From the NCBI GenBank assembly GCA_963761435.1, contig CAVXHJ010000010.1, positions 186,001 through 250,000 on the forward strand: a stretch of DNA of 64,000 nucleotides. Reading direction: 5' to 3'. This DNA comes from Roseiarcus sp963761435 (GTDB lineage Bacteria; Pseudomonadota; Alphaproteobacteria; Rhizobiales; Beijerinckiaceae). Made by a program: the position numbers and the translations under genes. How positions within the stretch are numbered: the first letter of the stretch is position 1; each line of letters opens with the position of its first letter. The notes under the pieces were generated by a model that did not search any database, had not been told where the DNA came from, and was given only the letters and a program-made list of their open reading frames with translations. Shown piece after piece: positions 45,817 through 56,056 of the stretch.

Positions 45817-46672
45817 ATGGCTGCACCCGTCCTCTCAATTCAGTCGCACGTCGTCTACGGCCATGTCGGCAATTCGGCGGCAGTGTTTCCTTTGCAGCGG
45901 CTCGGACGCGAGGTCTGGCCGCTGATGACGGTGCAATTCTCCAGCCATGCCGGATATGCGGGCTGGCGCGGCAGCGCCTTCGACGCCGGCCTCATCGACG
46001 AATGCGTCGCCGGATTGCAGGCGATCGGCGCGCTCGCCCGCTGCTCTGGACTCCTGACCGGCTATCTCGGCAAACCGGAGATCGGCGAGGCCGCCTTGCG
46101 CGCGCTCGCGGCGATCCGCGCCTCGAACACTGAAGCCGCTTACGCCTGCGATCCGGTGATCGGCGACGTCGGCCGCGGCAGCTACGTCGCTGCGGGGGTC
46201 GGCGAATTCTTCCGCGACCGCGCCCTGCCGCTGGCGACCATTGCGACGCCCAACGCCTTCGAGCTCGAATGGCTGACGGGGCAGCGGGCGAGCGACCTCA
46301 ACGCGGCGCGGCGGGCGATTGCGGCGCTGCGCGAGCGCGGACCGCCGGTGGTCGTCGCCAAATCGCTGATGCTCGACGACACGCCGGCCGACGCTCTCGA
46401 CATGCTGGCCGGGCGACGAAACGGGCTTCTGGCGATTGCGCACGCCAAGGCTGCCGATTGCGGTCAACGGCGCGGGCGACCTGTTCGCGGCGCTCTTTCT
46501 CCATCATTGGCTCGAGACGGGCGCAACGCCCGTGGCCCTGTCGCAAGCGGCGTCGTCGGTTTTTGCCGTCGTGACCGCGACCGAGGCCGCGGGATCGCGC
46601 GAACTGGCCCTGATCGGCGCCCAGGATGAACTCGTCCGGCCGTCTCGGCTCTTCGCCGCCGAGCCGGTTTGA
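45817..46672 (+). CDS. pdxY: Pyridoxal kinase (one frame break)
   Basis: Phosphorylates pyridoxal in vitamin B6 salvage. PfkB/ribokinase-like, about 284 residues. N-terminus VLSIQSHVVYGHVGNSAAVF is characteristic; DPVIGDVGRGSYVAAGV and TPNAFELEWLTGQ are family motifs. Near 46442 the frame changes and the catalytic motif VNGAGDLFAALFLHHWL is found one frame over, running to the stop at 46670. Removing one base restores the full protein. Its catalytic Asp lies in that GAGD motif. Confidence 0.9.
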
Positions 46673-46762
46673 TCCGTCCGGGCGCTGATTTACTTTTTTT
46701 GCACGTCGGCGCATGAGTGAGGGGATTTCGGTGTTATATGGGCGGTGAGAAGGGGAACGTTC

Positions 46763-47134
46763 ATGACACATCCGTTCAGTCTGGCCGCAGGCGTCACGCT
46801 CGGAATTGCGCTCGCGTTGTCCTCAGCCCAAGCGCAGACGGTTCATCACCGTGCGCACCATCCGGCCCCGGCCCCCGCCGGCCATGACATCACCATTCAC
46901 GAGCGCGGCGTCGAACCCTGGCTGACCATGGGCACCTGGGCGCCCGTCGGCTCACGCAACGGCTATGTCGCCGACACCTTCCGGCCGCCGCAGCGCGACA
47001 CGGTCCAGGGGACGTTCGTCGGCGTGCGCGGAACCGACCGCCTGCCGAATCCAGTTTCGCTCCCGCAATCGAATCGGCCGCTGATTACCGTCTCCCAGCC
47101 CGGCGTCGAGGGGCCTCTGTTTTCCTGGTATTGA
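46763..47134 (+). CDS. Exported hypothetical protein
   Basis: A 123-residue protein with signal peptide LAAGVTLGIALALSSAQAQ, then a His/Pro/Ala segment (VHHRAHHPAPAPAGHD) and a conserved-looking mature part (VEPWLTMGTWAPVGSRNGYV) with no Cys. AGGGGAAC precedes the ATG. I do not recognise the family. It is followed by phzF on the same strand, 50 bases from its start. Confidence 0.7.
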   Translation: MTHPFSLAAGVTLGIALALSSAQAQTVHHRAHHPAPAPAGHDITIHERGVEPWLTMGTWAPVGSRNGYVADTFRPPQRDTVQGTFVGVRGTDRLPNPVSLPQSNRPLITVSQPGVEGPLFSWY

Positions 47135-47184
47135 AGGGACGCGCGGGCGTATTTGAGGAGCGTTGCGGGGCCCGACCTTTGTTG

Positions 47185-48087
47185 ATGGCGCGCCGGTTTC
47201 AAACCCTCGATGTGTTCACCGAGACGGCGCTGACTGGCAATCCCCTCGCGGTGGTGCTCGACGCAGAGGGGCTTGACGACACCCGAATGCAGGCGGTCGC
47301 CGCCGAATTCAACTTATCGGAGACCGTGTTCCTCTTCGAGCCGAGGAACGCGATCAACACCGCGCGGGTCAGGATTTTTACGCCAAAGCGCGAGTTGCCG
47401 TTCGCCGGCCATCCAACGATTGGAGCCGCCGCTCTGATCGCCCACTGGCGGGCCGGCGACCTGCTCGCTGGCCAAGATCTCAGGATCGTGCTGGAGGAAG
47501 CCATCGGCGATGTCGTTTGCAGCGTGCGCCAGCGCAAGGGCCAGGCGCTCGCGGCCTATTTCGAGTTGCCGAAGCTGCCCGAAAAACTCAACGGCAATGC
47601 GCCATCCAAGACGGAGCTCGCCGCGAGTCTGGGGCTCGAACCCGGAGACATCGGTTTCGACGCGCACGAGCCGAGCCTCTATAGCGCCGGCGCGCCATAT
47701 CTGTTTGTTCCGGTCCGCTCGATTGAGGCTGTCGGCCGCGCCTCGCCCGGCGCGATGGCTTGGGCGACCAGCGACGGTCCAGCCACTTATATTTATTCGC
47801 GCGAGGTCGCGCGCGACGGATCGGCCTATCACGCCCGCATGTTCGCCCCTGCTTGGGGGGTGACGGAGGATCCGGCGACCGGCAGCGCCGCCGCAGCCTT
47901 CGCCGGCGTCGTCCAGGCGTTCGACAGTCCTGGCGACGGCGAACACACGCTGATCATCGAGCAGGGCTTCGAAATGGGCCGGCCAAGCCTGATTGTGCTT
48001 GGCCTTACGATCGAGGCCGGTGTGCTCGGCGCCGCGACGATCGGCGGCTCGGTCGTGATCCTCTCCAGCGGCTCGCTCGACCTTTGA
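47185..48087 (+). CDS. PhzF family isomerase/epimerase
   Basis: A two-domain PhzF-fold protein of 300 residues, family of phenazine isomerase, diaminopimelate epimerase-like proteins and others of unknown role. Signatures: FQTLDVFTETALTGNPLAVV at the N-terminus, FTPKRELPFAGHPTIGAAAL, and FAPAWGVTEDPATGSAAAAF. The start at 47185 aligns with family members; the upstream extension to 47131 overlaps the previous gene. Its stop overlaps the TTG start of the NUDIX gene. No phenazine genes are nearby, so that specific role is not supported. Confidence 0.88.
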   Translation: MARRFQTLDVFTETALTGNPLAVVLDAEGLDDTRMQAVAAEFNLSETVFLFEPRNAINTARVRIFTPKRELPFAGHPTIGAAALIAHWRAGDLLAGQDLRIVLEEAIGDVVCSVRQRKGQALAAYFELPKLPEKLNGNAPSKTELAASLGLEPGDIGFDAHEPSLYSAGAPYLFVPVRSIEAVGRASPGAMAWATSDGPATYIYSREVARDGSAYHARMFAPAWGVTEDPATGSAAAAFAGVVQAFDSPGDGEHTLIIEQGFEMGRPSLIVLGLTIEAGVLGAATIGGSVVILSSGSLDL

Positions 48088-48815
48088 GCGAGCCCCGTCT
48101 CCTCCAAGTCGGCGAGCTTGACCTCGCGTTTGAGCCCGCGCCATGGGCGTTCGCCGAACGTCAGGCCGCGAGCATCGCGGCGCACTGGACACGGTTGAGG
48201 AAGGTGAAGCCGTCACTTTTCAACGGGCGGATTCTGCTTCTGCGCCGGCGCGCGATCGAAACCCGCTCGGATGGGGTATTGACGCTTAGAGGCGTCTATT
48301 TCGAGGCGGACTTTGCCGACTATCTCGCGTGGGAAGAATTCGGTCATCCGGGCGAACCGGTGGACAACTGCTTTTCGATGGCGGCGCTGCGCGGCGCCGA
48401 CGGGGCTTTCCTGCTCGGCGAAATGGCCCCTCATACCTTCAACGCCGGACAGATTTATTTTCCCGCGGGAGCGCCGGATCCGAACGACGTTTTCGACGGC
48501 GTCGTCGATTTGGAGGCCAGCGCCGGTCGGGAATTACTAGAGGAGACCGGGGTGAGCGCTGGCGAGACCGCGATGGCGCCCGGCTGGACCTTGGCGTTCA
48601 CGCCGCAGCGAATTGCCTGCATGAAGCTGATGACGCTCGCAGTCCCTGCGGCGAGGGCCAAGACGCGGATCGACGCCCATCTCGCGGCCGACCCGCAAGC
48701 CGAGCTTTCGCGCATGCATATCGTGCGAAGCCCGCGCGATATCGACGAGGCGCGCATGCCGGTGTTCGTGTCCGCGTACCTGCGCGACGCATTTGCTCAC
48801 AAGTCGGTGGGATAA
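48084..48815 (+). CDS. NUDIX hydrolase family protein
   Basis: A 243-residue protein starting at a TTG that overlaps the phzF stop (TTGA). The NUDIX box is partly kept as VVDLEASAGRELLEETGVSA: the REXXEEXG core is intact, but the leading Gly is replaced by Asp. An N-terminal domain of about 100 residues precedes it (WTRLRKVKPSLFNGRILLLR), like other DUF-type NUDIX proteins. Substrate unknown. Confidence 0.75.
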   Translation: MSEPRLLQVGELDLAFEPAPWAFAERQAASIAAHWTRLRKVKPSLFNGRILLLRRRAIETRSDGVLTLRGVYFEADFADYLAWEEFGHPGEPVDNCFSMAALRGADGAFLLGEMAPHTFNAGQIYFPAGAPDPNDVFDGVVDLEASAGRELLEETGVSAGETAMAPGWTLAFTPQRIACMKLMTLAVPAARAKTRIDAHLAADPQAELSRMHIVRSPRDIDEARMPVFVSAYLRDAFAHKSVG

Positions 48816-49135
48816 CCGTGTCGCCTCTCCGAGGCGGCGATCATGGCTTTTGCCTCAGCGTCATGGCCAGCCGCGCACGCGCTCTCCGCCGCGGCGATGT
48901 CGCGCTTGATCTGGTTATAGACCGAGGGAACGACATGGCCCATCGACAGGTCGTTGTCCTGGACGGCGCGATAGCGCGCGATCTTCGCTGAGCAGTCGTC
49001 GCCCTGCGGCAGTTGGAAGCCAGGCGGCGTCACCGTGACGGAGCCGGGCGTCGGCGGAGCTGAAGCCTGCGGCGCGGGCGCGTTGCAGGCGGCGAGGGCC
49101 AACCCGGCGAGAGCAAGCGGCGCAAGCGGCTTCAT
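48797..49135 (-). CDS. Small lipoprotein, function unknown
   Basis: A 112-residue protein from the ATG at 49135. The signal ends in the lipobox LALAACNAPAP, so the Cys is probably lipidated. The mature part DDCSAKIARYRAVQDNDLSM and the C-terminal HGYPTDL contain two more Cys (DDC and ESAC), possibly a disulfide. It overlaps the 3' end of the convergent NUDIX gene by 19 bases. Similar proteins are common in Hyphomicrobiales, without known function. Confidence 0.75.
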   Translation of the reverse strand: MKPLAPLALAGLALAACNAPAPQASAPPTPGSVTVTPPGFQLPQGDDCSAKIARYRAVQDNDLSMGHVVPSVYNQIKRDIAAAESACAAGHDAEAKAMIAASERRHGYPTDL

Positions 49136-49306
49136 TGCAATGAGGCTCCCGGCGGGCGACTCGTGCGTCCATCCCCGCACCAGTGACTCGCTACACCCGC
49201 TGGCCCCGTCAAGCACGGCGCCCTTGCGTTCGCGCGACGTGCTTTTCCGCAAAGGAGAAGGGCGGATCGCTCGCCCTGGCGGCGATCCGCCCGGTCACGC
49301 CAAGGT

Positions 49307-49681
49307 TCAGTGCCTTGCGACGGCGGCGGGACGATGGACGGACCAGATTTCCGTGACCGAGGCGAGAGCGACGATCAGTCCCAAGACGACGCAGACCGCG
49401 AGCGCATGGTGCAGGGCGGCGAAGCCAAACACCCACGGCGCGGCCGCGACCGCTAAGCCTACGACAAGGGTCACCCACTCCTCCCACTCGGCGAATTGCA
49501 CGAGCGCCGCGATCGCGATGGCGGCGATCACGATTCCGCCGACCCATGCCGTTCTCGCCGCCGCCAGTTCGCCAACGAAGCCGAGGGCCCACGGCGAGAT
49601 GAAGAGCAGCACGCCACAGACCAGGCTTATCCAGTCCTGGACGTTCTTTTCGTCCCCGCGCACCAGAGTTTCACCTGACAT
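49307..49681 (-). CDS. SPW repeat-containing membrane protein
   Basis: A 124-residue membrane protein of the SPW family. Two repeats are visible: DWISLVCGVLLFISPWALGF and EWVTLVVGLAVAAAPWVFGF, each two helices with the Pro-Trp signature. AAGGGAG precedes the ATG at 49681. Function is unknown. A longer start at 49768 lacks a site and is rejected. Confidence 0.85.
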   Translation of the reverse strand: MSGETLVRGDEKNVQDWISLVCGVLLFISPWALGFVGELAAARTAWVGGIVIAAIAIAALVQFAEWEEWVTLVVGLAVAAAPWVFGFAALHHALAVCVVLGLIVALASVTEIWSVHRPAAVARH

Positions 49682-49899
49682 CTTAAACTCCCTTGTAAGA
49701 CGCGGCGTTGAGCAACGCCTTTGGCGCCTGTAATAATTCAGGTTTTTGCGGATTTCATGGCGAACCATCGGCCGTGTCGATTGCGGGCGCCTGGGTTGGA
49801 AGGCCGCGAGTTCATCGTGGCGCAGCCGAGGCCCGGCCGCGAATTGGCGCGGAGCATGCTAGGATGCGCGGCGCCGCCCGATCGGAATGCCAGCCGCCC

Positions 49900-51138
49900 A
49901 TGACTTCGACAACCTTCACCGCCCGCGTTATCTCTTCGATCGGCGATGTCGACGCCCATGTTTGGGACGCCTGCGCCAATCCGCCCGGCCGCTCCGCCGA
50001 CGAGGCCGAGGGCGAGCGGTTCAATCCGTTCATCTCCCACGCCTTTCTGCATGCGCTCGAGGTTTCGGGCTCGGTCGGCGGCCGCTCGGGCTGGACGCCG
50101 GCGCATGTGACGGTCGAAGACGCGAACGGTCGCCTGGTCGCCGCCGCGCCCTGCTATCTCAAGAGCCACAGCCAGGGCGAATATGTATTCGACCATGCCT
50201 GGGCCGACGCATACGAGCGCGCCGGAGGCCGCTACTATCCGAAGCTCCAGGTCGCGGCGCCGTTCACCCCCGTTACCGGACGCCGACTTCTCGTGGCGGC
50301 AGACGCGCCCCAAGGCGCGCGCGAGGGGCTGATCGGCGCGTTGCGCGAATTGCGCAAGCAGACCAAGGCCTCATCAATTCACATCACTTTTCCGACCGCA
50401 GAGGACGCCGAACGGCTTTCCAACGCTGGATTTCTCATCCGCAACGGCGAGCAATTCCATTTTTCCTGCCAGGGCTACTCGACTTTCGACGACTTCCTTG
50501 GGGCGCTTGCATCCCGCAAACGCAAGACGATCAAGCGCGAGCGGCGCGACGCTCTTGACGGCCAAGTCAAGATTGAATTGCTCACGGGAGCATCTATTCA
50601 ACCAGAGCATTGGGACGCTTTCTTCAAGTTTTACATGCACACGGGTTCGCGCAAATGGGGGCGCCCGTATCTAACCCGCGCGTTCTTCGAGGTTATCGGA
50701 GCCACATTCGCCGACCGCGTCCTTCTGGTGATGGCGCGCCGCGCCGGGCGCTATATCGCTGGCGCGATCAATTTCATCGGCGACGACGCGCTCTATGGCC
50801 GCAACTGGGGAGCGATCGAGGACAGGCCATTCTTGCATTTCGAGGTCTGCTATTATCAAGCGATCGACTTCGCGATTTCTCGCGGCTTGCGCCGGATCGA
50901 GGCGGGCGCCCAAGGCGAGCACAAGCTGGCGCGCGGTTATCGGCCGGCTCTCACCTATTCCGCGCACGAGTTCGGCGATGCGCGCCTTGCGAGGGCGATC
51001 GCCGACTACCTTGGTCACGAGCGTGAGGCGGTGGAACGCGCGATCGCCTATTACGAGGGTCACGCCCCCTTCCGCCGCGGCGAAAGCGATGCGCCCGGCG
51101 GCGAACGCTTGGGAGAATCCTTTGACGCCGACGTATGA
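49900..51138 (+). CDS. GNAT-fold FemAB-like acyltransferase (COG3146)
   Basis: A 412-residue cytoplasmic protein of the DUF482/peptidogalycan group with two GNAT-like halves. Recognisable blocks: NPFISHAFLHALEVSGSVG, YVFDHAWADAYERAGGRYYP, FHFSCQGYSTFDDFLGAL and RKRKTIKRERRD, KWGRPYLTRAFFEVIG, and EAGAQGEHKLARGYRP near the end. The family is proposed to transfer acyl or amino-acyl groups to cell-envelope substrates, without direct proof. Its stop is overlapped by the HIT gene start. Confidence 0.85.
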   Translation: MTSTTFTARVISSIGDVDAHVWDACANPPGRSADEAEGERFNPFISHAFLHALEVSGSVGGRSGWTPAHVTVEDANGRLVAAAPCYLKSHSQGEYVFDHAWADAYERAGGRYYPKLQVAAPFTPVTGRRLLVAADAPQGAREGLIGALRELRKQTKASSIHITFPTAEDAERLSNAGFLIRNGEQFHFSCQGYSTFDDFLGALASRKRKTIKRERRDALDGQVKIELLTGASIQPEHWDAFFKFYMHTGSRKWGRPYLTRAFFEVIGATFADRVLLVMARRAGRYIAGAINFIGDDALYGRNWGAIEDRPFLHFEVCYYQAIDFAISRGLRRIEAGAQGEHKLARGYRPALTYSAHEFGDARLARAIADYLGHEREAVERAIAYYEGHAPFRRGESDAPGGERLGESFDADV

Positions 51139-51553
51139 TCCAAACAACATCTTCGCCAAGATCCTGCGCGGCGAGGCGCCGTGCGTGAGGGTTTACGAGG
51201 ACGACGCGGCGCTGGCCTTCATGGACGTCATGCCGCGCGCTGAGGGGCATACGCTGGTCATTCCCAAAGTCTTCGCTCGCGCGCTCTTCGACATCGATCC
51301 TCAGGAGCTGGCGCGGCTGATGCCCGCGGTGCAGAAGGTCGGGCGCGCGGTCATGGCGGGGATGAAGGCAGAAGGACTTTCCCTCCAGCAGTTCAACGAA
51401 ACGGCGGGCGGGCAGCAAGTTTTCCACCTTCATTTCCACCTCCTCCCTCGCTGGAGCGGGATACCGCTCAGGCCTCCGGGCGGACCATTCCAGAGCGCCG
51501 AGGCGTTGAGGCCCAACGCCGAAAGGATCATCGCGGCGCTGGCCGGCGCGTGA
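51122..51553 (+). CDS. HIT family hydrolase
   Basis: A 143-residue nucleotide hydrolase of the histidine triad superfamily (Hint-like). The triad motif VFHLHFHLLPRW is intact. N-terminal YDPNNIFAKILRGEAPCVRV and DVMPRAEGHTLVIPK are typical of bacterial HinT. The start is a TTG at 51122 with GGGAG six bases upstream; the gene overlaps the preceding acyltransferase by 17 bases. Confidence 0.9.
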   Translation: MTPTYDPNNIFAKILRGEAPCVRVYEDDAALAFMDVMPRAEGHTLVIPKVFARALFDIDPQELARLMPAVQKVGRAVMAGMKAEGLSLQQFNETAGGQQVFHLHFHLLPRWSGIPLRPPGGPFQSAEALRPNAERIIAALAGA

Positions 51554-51614
51554 TTGTCAGAGCCGCGCGCCCGACGCTCAGCCTTTCGCTCCGGACGGCG
51601 ACGACTTGACCCAT

Positions 51615-52304
51615 ATGCACTACTTTCCGGTGGGCGTCGGTCTTGCGACCCTGTTCGCCGCAATTCTGCTTGGCCTGCTGCTTCTGGTGCAGATCGGCAT
51701 ATTGAGCCGCGCCTATTCGGCGCTCGGCCTCGATCCCCGAGCGGCGACCCTTGCGCTGTTCGGGTCCCTTCTGGGCTCCTACATCAATCTGCCCCTGCTG
51801 CGCTTGCCGGCGGAGCGCGTCGTCGCGCGTGAGGTTGTTGAGATCTTCGGTGTCCCGTTCCTCGCCCCTGTCACGGTCGATTGGCCAGGCACCATTCTCG
51901 CGATCAACGTCGGGGGCGGCGTGATCCCCGTACTATTGTCGTTCTATCTGCTGATGCGCTACCGCCTCTGGGGATCCGGCTCGTTGGCGACTGCGGTCGT
52001 CGCCTTGGTTGTTCACCGGATGGCGACGCCGATTCCGGGCATGGGCATATCGGTCCCGACACTCGCTCCACCCTTGCTCGCGGCGATCGTGGCGCTGGTG
52101 ATCTCATGGCGGTTTGCTGCGCCGGTCGCCTATATCGGCGGCAGCCTCGGGGTCCTCGTCGGCGCCGATCTTCTCAATCTCAGCCAGCTGCGCGGCCTTG
52201 GCGCCCCAGTCGCGTCGATCGGCGGCGCCGGGACTTTCGATGGGATATTCCTGACCGGCGTCATCGCGGTGCTTTTGGCGAATCTTGTAGCGAATAGAAG
52301 ATGA
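51615..52304 (+). CDS. DUF1614 family membrane protein
   Basis: A membrane protein of about 229 residues with six to seven helices. Family blocks are GSLLGSYINLPLLRL and ILAINVGGGVIPVLLSFYLL, plus the C-terminal GGAGTFDGIFLTGVIAVLLA. The start could be this ATG or the TTG at 51606; neither has a clear ribosome-binding site. Function is unknown. Confidence 0.82.
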   Translation: MHYFPVGVGLATLFAAILLGLLLLVQIGILSRAYSALGLDPRAATLALFGSLLGSYINLPLLRLPAERVVAREVVEIFGVPFLAPVTVDWPGTILAINVGGGVIPVLLSFYLLMRYRLWGSGSLATAVVALVVHRMATPIPGMGISVPTLAPPLLAAIVALVISWRFAAPVAYIGGSLGVLVGADLLNLSQLRGLGAPVASIGGAGTFDGIFLTGVIAVLLANLVANRR

Positions 52305-52483
52305 TGATGGTTAACGAGTGGTTGCCAAATCTGTGACGATTCTGCCACATCTAGCCGCGAATTCATCCGATTCAGCAACCGAGGGTGGACAGCTTTGGAG
52401 CCGGACCGTATAGTTCCGGCATCGCTATTAGGCGGGGCGCGCGCGAGTGGCGTATGGCGTCGCGTATCACAACGGAGACAGAG

Positions 52484-53308
52484 ATGATCAACAATTGGCT
52501 CAAAGGAGTCGCGATTGCGGCGCTGACGGCCTCTGGACTAGTCGCCGCGCAGGCGGCCGACCTTCCGACCAAGAAAGAGGCGCCGGCGCCGGTGTTCGTT
52601 CCGCCGCCCTTCACCTGGACAGGGTTCTACATCGGTCTTAACGCCGGCGGCATCATTACCAGCGGCAGCCGTAGCGCGACGCTTGCGGTCCCAGCGGCCG
52701 ACGTTTGGCTCAGCAGTTATTTCCCCAACGGGATCGGAAATGGCCAGAGCGGATTCATCGGCGGCGGCCAGGCCGGCTACAACTGGCAAACTGGCGCTTT
52801 CGTCCTCGGCATCGTAACCGACTTCGACGGCACGAGCCTGGGCAAGAGCTTCAGTGCCAGCAGCGCGCCCTTCACTGGAGCCGGATTCCTTGACGGCGAC
52901 ACCTTGAATGTGAACGCCAAGGCGAGCCTCGACTGGTTAGGAACGACTCGCGCCAAGGTTGGTTTCGTTGTCACACCTGACAATCGTCTCCAGATCTATG
53001 GAACGGGCGGCATCGCTTACGGCGGGGGCAGCGCGCACTTCAATGTCTTCAACTCCGTCACCAACTCATATTGGAGCGGCAGCCCGAGTTCCACGCGCGT
53101 CGGCTGGACCATCGGCGCGGGCGCCGAATACGCGATTACGAACAACGTCACAATCGGCGCTGAATATCTCTACGCTGACCTGGGCAGCACCCACATTAAT
53201 ACGAGCCCGAACTCCTTCGCCAACACGGTCTTCCCGAACGTGTACGCGACCGCAAAGTTCAACTACAACGCGTCGATCTTCCGGGCTCTCGTGAACTACA
53301 AATTCTGA
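52484..53308 (+). CDS. Outer-membrane beta-barrel protein (Omp25/31-like)
   Basis: A 274-residue protein with a signal peptide (MINNWLKGVAIAALTASGLV, cut after AAQA), a Pro-rich linker (KKEAPAPVFVPPPFTWTGFY) and an eight-stranded barrel of the OmpA-like porin group found across Hyphomicrobiales. TWTGFYIGLNAGG begins the barrel; the last strand ends in SIFRALVNYKF with the terminal Phe required for insertion. GGAGA lies just upstream of the ATG. A strong terminator follows. Confidence 0.88.
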   Translation: MINNWLKGVAIAALTASGLVAAQAADLPTKKEAPAPVFVPPPFTWTGFYIGLNAGGIITSGSRSATLAVPAADVWLSSYFPNGIGNGQSGFIGGGQAGYNWQTGAFVLGIVTDFDGTSLGKSFSASSAPFTGAGFLDGDTLNVNAKASLDWLGTTRAKVGFVVTPDNRLQIYGTGGIAYGGGSAHFNVFNSVTNSYWSGSPSSTRVGWTIGAGAEYAITNNVTIGAEYLYADLGSTHINTSPNSFANTVFPNVYATAKFNYNASIFRALVNYKF

Positions 53309-53340
53309 GCGCTAGGCGCTCCGATCTGGACTAAGTTTGG

Positions 53341-53375
53341 CCGGGGGAAAGGCGACTTTCCTCCGGTTCTTTTTT
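53341..53375 (+). terminator. Rho-independent terminator after the outer-membrane protein gene
   Basis: An 11-bp stem runs from 53341 to 53366 (CCGGGGGAAAG paired with CTTTCCTCCGG, with one G-T pair) around a four-base loop, followed by TTCTTTTTT. It starts 32 bases after the stop codon of the barrel protein gene. This is the clearest intrinsic terminator in the window. Confidence 0.85.
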
Positions 53376-53618
53376 GGCTGTGGGGCGGTCGGATAGCGAG
53401 TTCTCGACTTCGGCGCGATGGATGAGTCGGCGCCCCCCCTTCGCGCCGAAGACCGAGCGAGTCGCCGACGCGCCCAGTGGTCGCCAATGCGCCCCCCAAT
53501 CGTCGCGGGCCGGGGGAGTCTTCCGCACGAGCGGTGTCGGCCCCCCCGCTTTGGGCGCCGGTTCCGTCAAGATGGTTGACGCCTCCCGTCTCTCGGGGGC
53601 GAATCAGTCGGAACCCGC
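53376..53618. other. Convergent intergenic region before clpA
   Basis: About 240 bases between the terminator and the clpA stop codon. It contains several C or G runs of five to seven bases. No gene, repeat array or second hairpin was recognised. Confidence 0.4.
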
Positions 53619-56046
53619 CTACGGCTCCTCGGGCGCGGGCTCCTTCTTGTCAGCCGGGCCCGAATCGGCAGGTTCGATGCGCTTGCGCGAACGGCGCGCC
53701 CCGGCAGCGACGATGATGTCGCGCTCGAGCCGCGGCTGGGCCGGTCCTTCCGGATAGACGAAGCTGAGCTTCTTCACGCCCGTCTCGTCGGCCGTGACCA
53801 CGACCTTGACCACGCCGCCGCTCTTCAATCGTCCGAACAGAACTTCGTCGGCGAGCGGCGTCTTGATCTGGGTCTGGATCACCCGAGCCATCGGGCGGGC
53901 GCCCATCGCCTCGTCATACCCATTCTTGACCAGCCACTCGCGCGCTTCATCGGTCAGCTCGATCGTGACGTTGCGGTCGCTGAGCTGAGCCTCGAGCTGG
54001 AGGATGAACTTGTCCACGACACGGGCGATGACCGACTCCGGCAGGCGCCCGAACGGTACGATCGCGTCGAGGCGGTTGCGGAACTCGGGCGCAAACAGCC
54101 GGTCGATCGCCTCGCGGTCGTCCCCCTCGCGCTTCGACTTGTGGAAGCCGAAGGCGGCGCTGGCGAGATCCCGCGCGCCGGCGTTGGTGGTCATGATCAG
54201 GATGACGTTGCGGAAGTCGATGGCCTTGCCAGAGTGGTCAGTCAGCTTCCCGTGATCCATGATCTGCAGAAGAATATTGAACAGATCGGGATGCGCCTTC
54301 TCGATCTCATCCAGCAACAGAACCGAATGCGGATGCTGATCGATGGCGTCCGTCAAAAGGCCGCCCTGGTCGAAGCCGACATAGCCGGGCGGCGCGCCGA
54401 TCAAGCGCGAGACGGTATGGCGCTCCATGTATTCGGACATGTCGAACCGGATGAGCTCCAGTCCAAGGCTGAGCGCAAGCTGGCGCGCAGCCTCGGTCTT
54501 GCCGACCCCGGTCGGGCCGGAGAACAGATAGCAGCCGATCGGCTTCTCCTGATCGCGCAAGCCGGCCCGGGCGAGCTTGATCGCGGACGCCAGCGCGCCC
54601 ACCGCTTCGTCCTGGCCGTAGACGGCGCGTTTCAAGGTCTCTTCAAGATGCTGGAGAACTTCGGTGTCGTCCTTCGAAACCGACTTCGGCGGGATGCGCG
54701 CCATCGATGCGACAGTCGCCTCGATCTCCTTGACCCCAATCGTCTTCTTGCGCTTGGGCTCTGGCACCAGCATTTGCGAGGCGCCTGTCTCGTCGATCAC
54801 GTCGATCGCCTTGTCAGGGAGCTTGCGGTCGTGGATGTAGCGCGACGACAGCTCAACCGCCGCCTTCACGGCCTCCCCAGTATAGCGCAGCTTGTGGAAC
54901 TCCTCGAAATAGGGCTTGAGTCCCTTGAGGATCTCGATTGCGTCGGCGACGCTCGGCTCCTTCACGTCTATTTTCTGGAACCGGCGAACGAGCGCCCTGT
55001 CCTTCTCGAAGTACTGCCGGTATTCCTTGTAAGTCGTTGAACCGATGCAGCGAAGCGTCCCTTGCGCAAGCGCAGGCTTGAGCAGGTTCGAGGCGTCCAT
55101 GGCGCCGCCGGACGTAGCACCGGCCCCGATGACGGTGTGAATTTCGTCGATGAAGAGAATTGCGTCCTTGTGCTGCTCGATCTCCTTCATCACCTGCTTC
55201 AAGCGCTCCTCGAAGTCGCCGCGATAGCGCGTGCCGGCGAGCAGCGCGCCCATATCGAGCGCGAACACGGTCGAATCGGCCAGCACTTCGGGTACGTCCG
55301 AGTTGACGATCTTGCGCGCCAGGCCCTCGGCGATCGCCGTCTTTCCGACGCCCGGATCGCCGACCAGTAGCGGGTTGTTCTTTTGCCTGCGGCACAACAC
55401 CTGGATGGTGCGCTGGACTTCGGCCTCGCGGCCAATGAGCGGATCGATGCGCCCCTCTCGCGCCTTCCGATTGAGGTTGACGCAATAAGCTTCCAAGGCG
55501 CCTTCCTTTTTCTTCGAGTCCGAACCGTCCTTAGAGTCCTTACCATCGCGCGAATTCATGATCCTCGTCGGCTCCGCGCGGTAAACGCGACGGATCGGCA
55601 TGGCCGGGACGTTTCGCGATTCCATGACTGATGTAATTGACCGCGTCGTAGCGCGTCATGTCCTGCTCCTGCAGGAAATATGCCGCGTGGGTCTCGCGCT
55701 CGGCGAATATCGCGACCAGCACATTGGCGCCGGTCACCTCCTCTCGGCCGGACGACTGTACATGGAACGCAGCGCGCTGCACGACGCGCTGGAAACCGTT
55801 TGTCGCCTTGGCCTCCTCCTGGCTGTCTACAACGAGATTCTCGAGCTCCGTATCGAGGTAGTGGACAACGGTCTTACGCAACCCATCGAGATCGACGCCA
55901 CAAGCCCTGAGGACGGCGGCAGCGTCTACGTCGTCGATCAGCGCCAGCAGCAGATGTTCGAGCGTCGCATACTCGTGACGGCGCTCGTTGGCGAGCGATA
56001 GGGCCCGACGAAGGGTCTTTTCGAGCGCGCGGGAGAAAATGGGCAT
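53619..56046 (-). CDS. clpA: ATP-dependent Clp protease ATP-binding subunit ClpA (one frame break)
   Basis: AAA+ unfoldase that feeds proteins to ClpP, including N-degron substrates delivered by ClpS. The N-domain frame starts MPIFSRALEKTLRRALSLAN and reaches RYDAVNYISHGIAKRP. Near 55560 one extra base shifts the frame; the remainder begins MNSRDGKDSKDG then KKKEGALEAYCVNLNRKARE. Two AAA modules follow, with Walker A motifs GDPGVGKTAI and GPTGVGKTEA, and Walker B ILFIDEIHTV and VLLLDEIEKAH. Corrected length is about 808 residues. A charged tail ends the protein. clpS lies 10 bases upstream. Confidence 0.93.
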
Positions 56047-56056
56047 CGGGCGCCTT

